Shown: in pieces, positions 7,225-10,896 of the stretch
Layout: every line of letters begins with the position of its first letter
Numbering within the stretch: the first letter of the stretch is position 1
Source of the DNA: Allobosea sp.
GTDB taxonomy: Bacteria > Pseudomonadota > Alphaproteobacteria > Rhizobiales > Beijerinckiaceae
Assembly (NCBI GenBank): GCA_021732895.1
Contig: JAKFWE010000523.1
Coordinates: forward strand, 1-10,896
Reading direction: 5' to 3'
DNA: 10,896 nucleotides
Notes under the pieces: model-generated
What the model saw: the letters and a program-made list of their open reading frames with translations, nothing else
Told to the model about the DNA's origin: nothing
The model's database searches: none
Program-made: the position numbers and the translations under genes

Positions 7225-8553
7225 GTGACGACGGGATTTGCCAAGCCCCCCGCCGGGGACAGCTATCGGCTGACCGGGCTGCGCCTGCCGCTATGCCTCG
7301 TCGAGGGCGCATCGCTCGCCGCCGATCGGGACGGGCTCGCGCTCGTCGATCTGTCGGTCGAGGACGGCCGCATCGCCTCGATCCTGCCGGCCGGAACGCC
7401 GGCGCCCGATGGCGCGCCCGCGCTCGATCTCGACGGCGGCATCGTCCTGCCCCGGCTCGTCGACTGCCATGTCCATCTCGACAAGGGCCATATCTGGCCG
7501 CGCCGGCGCAACCCGGACGGCGCCTTCGCCAGCGCGCTCGCCAGCGTGCTCGCCGACCGCGAGGCGAACTGGTCCGCCGCCGACGTGCGCGCCCGGATGG
7601 ATTTCGGCCTGCGCTGCGCCTTCGCCCATGGCACGGCGGCGATACGGACCCATATCGATTCGCTGGGCAAGCAGATCGGCGTCACCTGGCCGGTCCTGGC
7701 CGAGTTGCGCGCCGAATGGGCCGGGCGCATCGCGTTGCAGGCGACGCCGCTGTTCGGCATCCAGTTCGCGCTCGACGCCGGGCACATGGCGGCGGTTACG
7801 GCGGCGGTGAAGGCGCATGGCGACGGACTGTTCGGCTGCGTCACCTACATGATTCCGGAGCTCGACGAGGCGCTCGACATCGTCTTCCGCAGCGCGATCG
7901 AGAATGGCTTCGATCTCGACTTTCATGTCGACGAGACCAACGATCCGCAGGCGCTCTCGCTCGAACGCATCGCCGGAGCCGCGATCCGGCATCGCTTCGC
8001 CGGGAAGATCCTGTGCGGGCATTGCTGCTCGCTCGCGCTCCAGACCCCGCATGACGAGGCGCGCATCATCGCCAGGGTGAAGGAGGCCGGCATCGCCGTG
8101 GTCTCGCTGCCGATGTGCAACATGTATCTCCAGGACCGGCAGGCGGGGCGCACGCCGCGCTGGCGGGGCGTGACGGCGCTGCACGAACTCAAGACGGCCG
8201 GCGTGCCGGTGATGATCGCCTCGGACAACACCCGCGATCCGTTCTACGCCTATGGCGATCTCGACCTGATCGAGGTTTTGCGCGAGGGCGTGCGCATCCT
8301 CCAGCTCGATCATTCCGGCGGCGACTGGCCCAACGCCGTGGCGCGGACGCCGGCCGCGGCCATGGGCCATCCCGGCAGGGGCGTGCTCGCCGCCGGCGGC
8401 CCCGCCGATCTGATCCTGACCCGCGCCCGCGACTGGACCGAGTTTTTCGCAAGGCCGCAGGCCGACCGCACGGTGCTCGTGGCCGGCCGGGCGATCGACC
8501 GGACGCTGCCGGATCATCGCGAACTCGATCACCTGATGGGCCCGACGTCATGA
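7225..8553 (+). CDS. CodA-like amidohydrolase (cytosine deaminase family), substrate uncertain
   Basis: This 442-residue protein belongs to the amidohydrolase superfamily and is closest in layout to cytosine/creatinine deaminases. These hydrolytically remove ammonia from a cyclic amidine with one active-site metal. Visible metal and catalytic residues, by position relative to E. coli CodA: HVHLD with His82 and His84; RTHID in the next strand; HVDETND with His234 and Glu237; GHCCS with His266; and SDNTRDPFYAYGD with Asp334. The N-terminal small beta domain and a C-terminal GGPADLILTRA stretch complete the usual fold. The CodA segment holding substrate-binding Gln156 (FPQEG) is replaced here by PLFGIQF at 175-181, so cytosine specificity should not be assumed. 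The start is a GTG with GGGAGAG upstream. No ATG lies early in the frame. The stop overlaps the next gene in an ATGA, indicating translational coupling. Confidence 0.85.
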   Translation: MTTGFAKPPAGDSYRLTGLRLPLCLVEGASLAADRDGLALVDLSVEDGRIASILPAGTPAPDGAPALDLDGGIVLPRLVDCHVHLDKGHIWPRRRNPDGAFASALASVLADREANWSAADVRARMDFGLRCAFAHGTAAIRTHIDSLGKQIGVTWPVLAELRAEWAGRIALQATPLFGIQFALDAGHMAAVTAAVKAHGDGLFGCVTYMIPELDEALDIVFRSAIENGFDLDFHVDETNDPQALSLERIAGAAIRHRFAGKILCGHCCSLALQTPHDEARIIARVKEAGIAVVSLPMCNMYLQDRQAGRTPRWRGVTALHELKTAGVPVMIASDNTRDPFYAYGDLDLIEVLREGVRILQLDHSGGDWPNAVARTPAAAMGHPGRGVLAAGGPADLILTRARDWTEFFARPQADRTVLVAGRAIDRTLPDHRELDHLMGPTS

Positions 8554-9974
8554 CCGCCCGCTACGACATCATGGGCCTGAAAGCCCGCCTCGCCGGCATC
8601 CGCACCGAGGACAATCCGGCGCTGGTGAAACAGAAGAGCCGTGATTTCTTCTGGTATTCGCCCGTGCTCAAGCGCCAGCTCGACCATGTCGTCGCCGACA
8701 TCGTCGTCTCGCCGACGAGCGAGGCGCAGGTCCTGGAGACGCTGGCCGCCTGCCACGCGCTCGGCATCCCCGTCACGCCGCGCGGGGCCGGCACCGGCAA
8801 TTACGGCCAGGCCATGCCGCTCTCAGGCGGCGTGCTGCTCGATCTCTCGGGCTTCGACCAGGTGCTCGACATCCAGCCCGGCCGCTATGTCGCGCAGCCC
8901 GGCGCGATCATGGCCCGGATCGACGAGAAGACCCGCGCGCATTCGCGGCAGGAACTCAGGCTCCACCCCTCGACCTACCAGACCGCCTCGATCGGCGGCT
9001 TCATCGCCGGCGGTTCCGGCGGCGTCGGCTCGATCAAATGGGGCGGCCTGCGCGACTGGGGCAACATCATCTCGCTCAGGGTCGCGACCATGGAGGCCGA
9101 GCCCCGCGTCCTCGAACTGGCCGGCGAGGATCTGCACAAGGTCGCCCATGCCTATGGCGTCAACGGCGTCATCACGCAGGTCGAGATGCCGCTGGCCCCG
9201 GCCTATGCGTGGGTCGACGTCATCCTCGGCTTCGGGACCTTGCGCGCCGCGACCGAATTCGCCAACGGGCTGGGCGAGCAGGACGGGCTGGCGCTGAAGA
9301 ACCTCGCCGTTGTCGCAGCCCCGATCGGCCACGACTACTTCCTGCGCCACCGCAAGTTCCTGCCGCGCGAGAGCCATCTGGTGATCGTGATGGCGGCCGA
9401 TTTCGCGGTCGAGTCTCTGCTCGCCTATGCGCGCCGCACCGGCGGCTGCGACCTGCTGATGCGCTCGAACAGGCTCTCCCCCGATGAGGCCAGGGGCCTG
9501 CCACCCGGCTACGAGCTCGGCTGGAACCACACCACGCTCAGGGCGCTGCGCGTCGATCCGGCCGTCACCTACCTGCAGGCGCTCTATCCGTTCCCGAACC
9601 AGGTCGATCTGGTCGAGGCGATCCATGGACGGTTTGGCGACGAGGTGCTGTGCCATCTCGAATTCGTCCGCTTCGACGGCAAGGTCACCTGCTTCGGCCT
9701 GCCGCTGGTGCGCTTCACCACTGAGGAACGGCTGGAGGAGATCATGGCGATCCATGAGGAGATGGGCGCGCCGATCTTCAACCCGCATCGCTACACGCTC
9801 GAAGAGGGCGGCATGAAGCAGACCGACGCCGCCCAACTCGCTTTCAAGCGTCTGGCCGACCCGCAGGGCCTGCTCAACCCCGGCAAGATGATCGCCTGGG
9901 AAGACCCGGACTATGACTACGCCTCAGGGAAGACCTTCCTGTTCCGCAGCCTGTCGGAAGCCGGGGTCGGCTAG
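8550..9974 (+). CDS. FAD-binding oxidoreductase of the VAO/PCMH (GlcD-like) type
   Basis: This 474-residue cytoplasmic flavoprotein has no signal peptide or membrane segment. The N-terminal FAD-binding domain (about 45-225) shows the pyrophosphate-binding stretch PRGAGTGNYGQ at 77-87 and a second FAD-contacting glycine-rich stretch, HPSTYQTASIGGFIAGGSGG, from His139. The C-terminal part ends with GLLNPGKMIAW, the usual end of the GlcD/D-lactate dehydrogenase C-terminal domain. Such enzymes oxidise hydroxy acids, alcohols or amines with bound FAD. No iron-sulfur partner such as GlcF is adjacent. The frame extends far upstream inside the deaminase gene, but the ATG at 8550 overlaps that gene's stop by four bases and opens a normal N-terminus. 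I cannot name its substrate. Coupling to the deaminase suggests it acts on the same compound or on its product. Confidence 0.88.
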   Translation: MTARYDIMGLKARLAGIRTEDNPALVKQKSRDFFWYSPVLKRQLDHVVADIVVSPTSEAQVLETLAACHALGIPVTPRGAGTGNYGQAMPLSGGVLLDLSGFDQVLDIQPGRYVAQPGAIMARIDEKTRAHSRQELRLHPSTYQTASIGGFIAGGSGGVGSIKWGGLRDWGNIISLRVATMEAEPRVLELAGEDLHKVAHAYGVNGVITQVEMPLAPAYAWVDVILGFGTLRAATEFANGLGEQDGLALKNLAVVAAPIGHDYFLRHRKFLPRESHLVIVMAADFAVESLLAYARRTGGCDLLMRSNRLSPDEARGLPPGYELGWNHTTLRALRVDPAVTYLQALYPFPNQVDLVEAIHGRFGDEVLCHLEFVRFDGKVTCFGLPLVRFTTEERLEEIMAIHEEMGAPIFNPHRYTLEEGGMKQTDAAQLAFKRLADPQGLLNPGKMIAWEDPDYDYASGKTFLFRSLSEAGVG

Positions 9975-9976
9975 GG

Positions 9977-10558
9977 ATGCGCGTCCTTGTCCTCCACGCC
10001 CATCCCGATCCGGAAAGCTATGGCGCGGCGCTGCACGAGGCCGCGATAACCGCGCTGCGGTCCGCCGGCCACGATGTCGATGACTGCGACCTCTACGCGG
10101 AGGGCTTCGACGCCGTTCTGAGCCGGGCCGAGCGTGTCGGCTACCATGATCTTGCCGGCAACACGCTTCCTGTCGCCGGCTATGTCGAGCGCCTGCGGGC
10201 GGCCGAGGCGCTGGTGCTGTGCTTCCCGGTCTGGAATTTCGGCTATCCCGCGATCCTCAAGGGCTACTTCGACCGGGTCTTCCTGCCCGGCGTCTCCTTC
10301 AGACTGGTCGACGGCAAGGTCAGACCCAATCTCTGGAACATTCGCCGGCTCGTCGCCGTGACGAGCTATGGCGGCACGCGCTGGCGCGCCCGGCTGATGG
10401 GCGACCCGCCGCGCAAGGCGGTCTGCCGGGTTCTTCGCGCGGTCTGCCATCCCGCCGCGCGGCCGCTCTATCTGGCGCATTACGACATGAACCGAGCGAC
10501 GCCCGTCACCCGCGCCGCTTTTCTGGGAGACGTCGCCCGGAAACTGGAAAAACTCTGA
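9977..10558 (+). CDS. NAD(P)H:quinone-type oxidoreductase, flavodoxin-like fold
   Basis: The 193-residue protein has the layout of the NQO1/MdaB/KefF family, FMN- or FAD-binding enzymes that carry out two-electron reduction of quinones and other electrophiles with NAD(P)H. Visible features are the N-terminal beta strand and phosphate-binding turn MRVLVLHAHPDPESYGAAL, the segment FPVWNFGYPAILKGYFDRV at 83-101, which is the family's best signature, and TSYGG at 129-133 near the isoalloxazine ring. It starts two bases after the stop of the FAD oxidoreductase, so it is surely in the same operon. It may handle an electrophilic or quinonoid product of that operon, or serve as a flavin reductase. 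Both roles are inference. Confidence 0.88.
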   Translation: MRVLVLHAHPDPESYGAALHEAAITALRSAGHDVDDCDLYAEGFDAVLSRAERVGYHDLAGNTLPVAGYVERLRAAEALVLCFPVWNFGYPAILKGYFDRVFLPGVSFRLVDGKVRPNLWNIRRLVAVTSYGGTRWRARLMGDPPRKAVCRVLRAVCHPAARPLYLAHYDMNRATPVTRAAFLGDVARKLEKL

Positions 10559-10571
10559 GGGGGCCGGCCGG

Positions 10572-10601
10572 GCGCGTCATCACGCCGTCATGATGGCGCG
10601 C
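10572..10601. promoter_or_regulatory. Palindrome upstream of marR: possible hairpin terminator or operator
   Basis: GCGCGTCATCA (10572-10582) is matched in inverted orientation by TGATGGCGCGC (10591-10601) with one G-T pair, leaving an 8-base loop. It begins 14 bases after the quinone-reductase stop and ends 50 bases before the marR start. It could be a terminator of the upstream operon, although only a short GATTT follows. It could equally be an operator for the MarR protein, which binds imperfect palindromes as a dimer. The sequence alone does not decide between these. Confidence 0.4.
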
Positions 10602-10651
10602 GATTTCAGAGCCGGCGAAGCGTCTCGGCAACAAGTTTCAAGGGCTCGCGG

Positions 10652-10896
10652 ATGACCAAGTCACTCGAAAAAAGCGTCGGCAGGGCGCTGCTCGTGACCG
10701 CGCGGCTGCATCGGGCGCGAATGGGCGAGCGCCTGAACGCGCTCGGCCTGTTCCCCGGCCAGGAGCAGGACCTCAAGGCGCTCCAGGCGACGCCGATGAC
10801 GATGGGCGAGCTGGCGACCCTGCTCAGGGTCAAGCCGCCGACCGTCTCCAAGACCATCGGCCGGCTTTCGCTCCAGGGCCTGGTGACGCGCGAGGG
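10652..10896 (+). CDS. MarR-family transcriptional regulator, N-terminal part (cut by window end)
   Basis: An ATG with AAGGG upstream opens 81 codons that run off the window without a stop. The product begins MTKSLEKSVGRALLVTARLH, with a first helix of the MarR type. LGLFPGQEQDLKAL follows at 31-44, then the winged helix-turn-helix MTMGELATLLRVKPPTVSKT (51-70). The recognition helix, around PPTVSKTIGRL, is characteristic. The wing and dimerisation C-terminus are missing. MarR proteins usually repress adjacent genes and release DNA on binding a small aromatic or phenolic ligand. The gene follows the deaminase-oxidoreductase operon on the same strand after 93 bases, so local control of that operon, of itself or of genes beyond the window is plausible. 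There is no sign of truncation other than the edge. Confidence 0.87.
   Translation, partial: MTKSLEKSVGRALLVTARLHRARMGERLNALGLFPGQEQDLKALQATPMTMGELATLLRVKPPTVSKTIGRLSLQGLVTRE

Noticed and set aside
7291..8532. Long antisense open frame (413 codons) opposite the deaminase
   Set aside because: The product is rich in Arg, Gly, Ala and His without recognisable domains. It covers the deaminase almost exactly, so it is a codon-bias shadow. The same applies to the long antisense frames at 3096-4103, 3652-4647, 4747-6120 and 8823-9836.
8115..8549. 145-residue upstream extension of the FAD oxidoreductase frame, suggesting a fusion protein
   Set aside because: It overlaps the well-conserved 3' part of the deaminase gene in another frame and is Arg/Gly/Ala-rich, as expected for a shadow of G+C-rich coding sequence.

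Overview
The window is high-G+C, densely coding chromosomal DNA that looks alphaproteobacterial, most likely from the order Hyphomicrobiales (Rhizobiales; something like Bosea or a relative). This rests on the sucD-sucA-sucB-lpd gene order, the character of the SucA and SucB proteins, and intergenic palindromes that resemble the RIME-type repeats of rhizobia. The genus is an inference. No tRNA, rRNA, CRISPR array, insertion sequence or prophage gene is visible.

Left part (1-6072, + strand): the end of sucD, then complete sucA (E1), sucB (E2) and lpd (E3). Together these encode the 2-oxoglutarate dehydrogenase complex next to succinyl-CoA synthetase, that is, two consecutive TCA-cycle steps in one transcriptional direction. 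Two of the three gaps between these genes are filled by inverted-repeat elements. A hairpin repeat lies between sucD and sucA, and a RIME-like double hairpin lies between sucB and lpd. A second copy of the RIME-like element follows lpd.

Middle (6176-7048, - strand): folD, the bifunctional methylene-THF dehydrogenase/cyclohydrolase. It converges on lpd, and the second RIME-like element fills the space between the two stop codons. folD diverges from the next operon across about 176 bases without a gene.

Right part (7225-10896, + strand): a compact operon of a CodA-like amidohydrolase, an FAD-binding (VAO/PCMH-type) oxidoreductase and a small flavodoxin-fold NAD(P)H:quinone-type oxidoreductase. 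The first two overlap by 4 bases and the second and third are 2 bases apart. After about 90 bases comes a MarR-family regulator cut off by the window edge. This looks like a small catabolic or detoxification unit whose substrate cannot be named from sequence. The deaminase keeps the metal-binding residues of CodA but not its glutamine-containing substrate loop, so cytosine is doubtful as its substrate. This operon is the least explained part of the window. The rest is well-conserved central metabolism.
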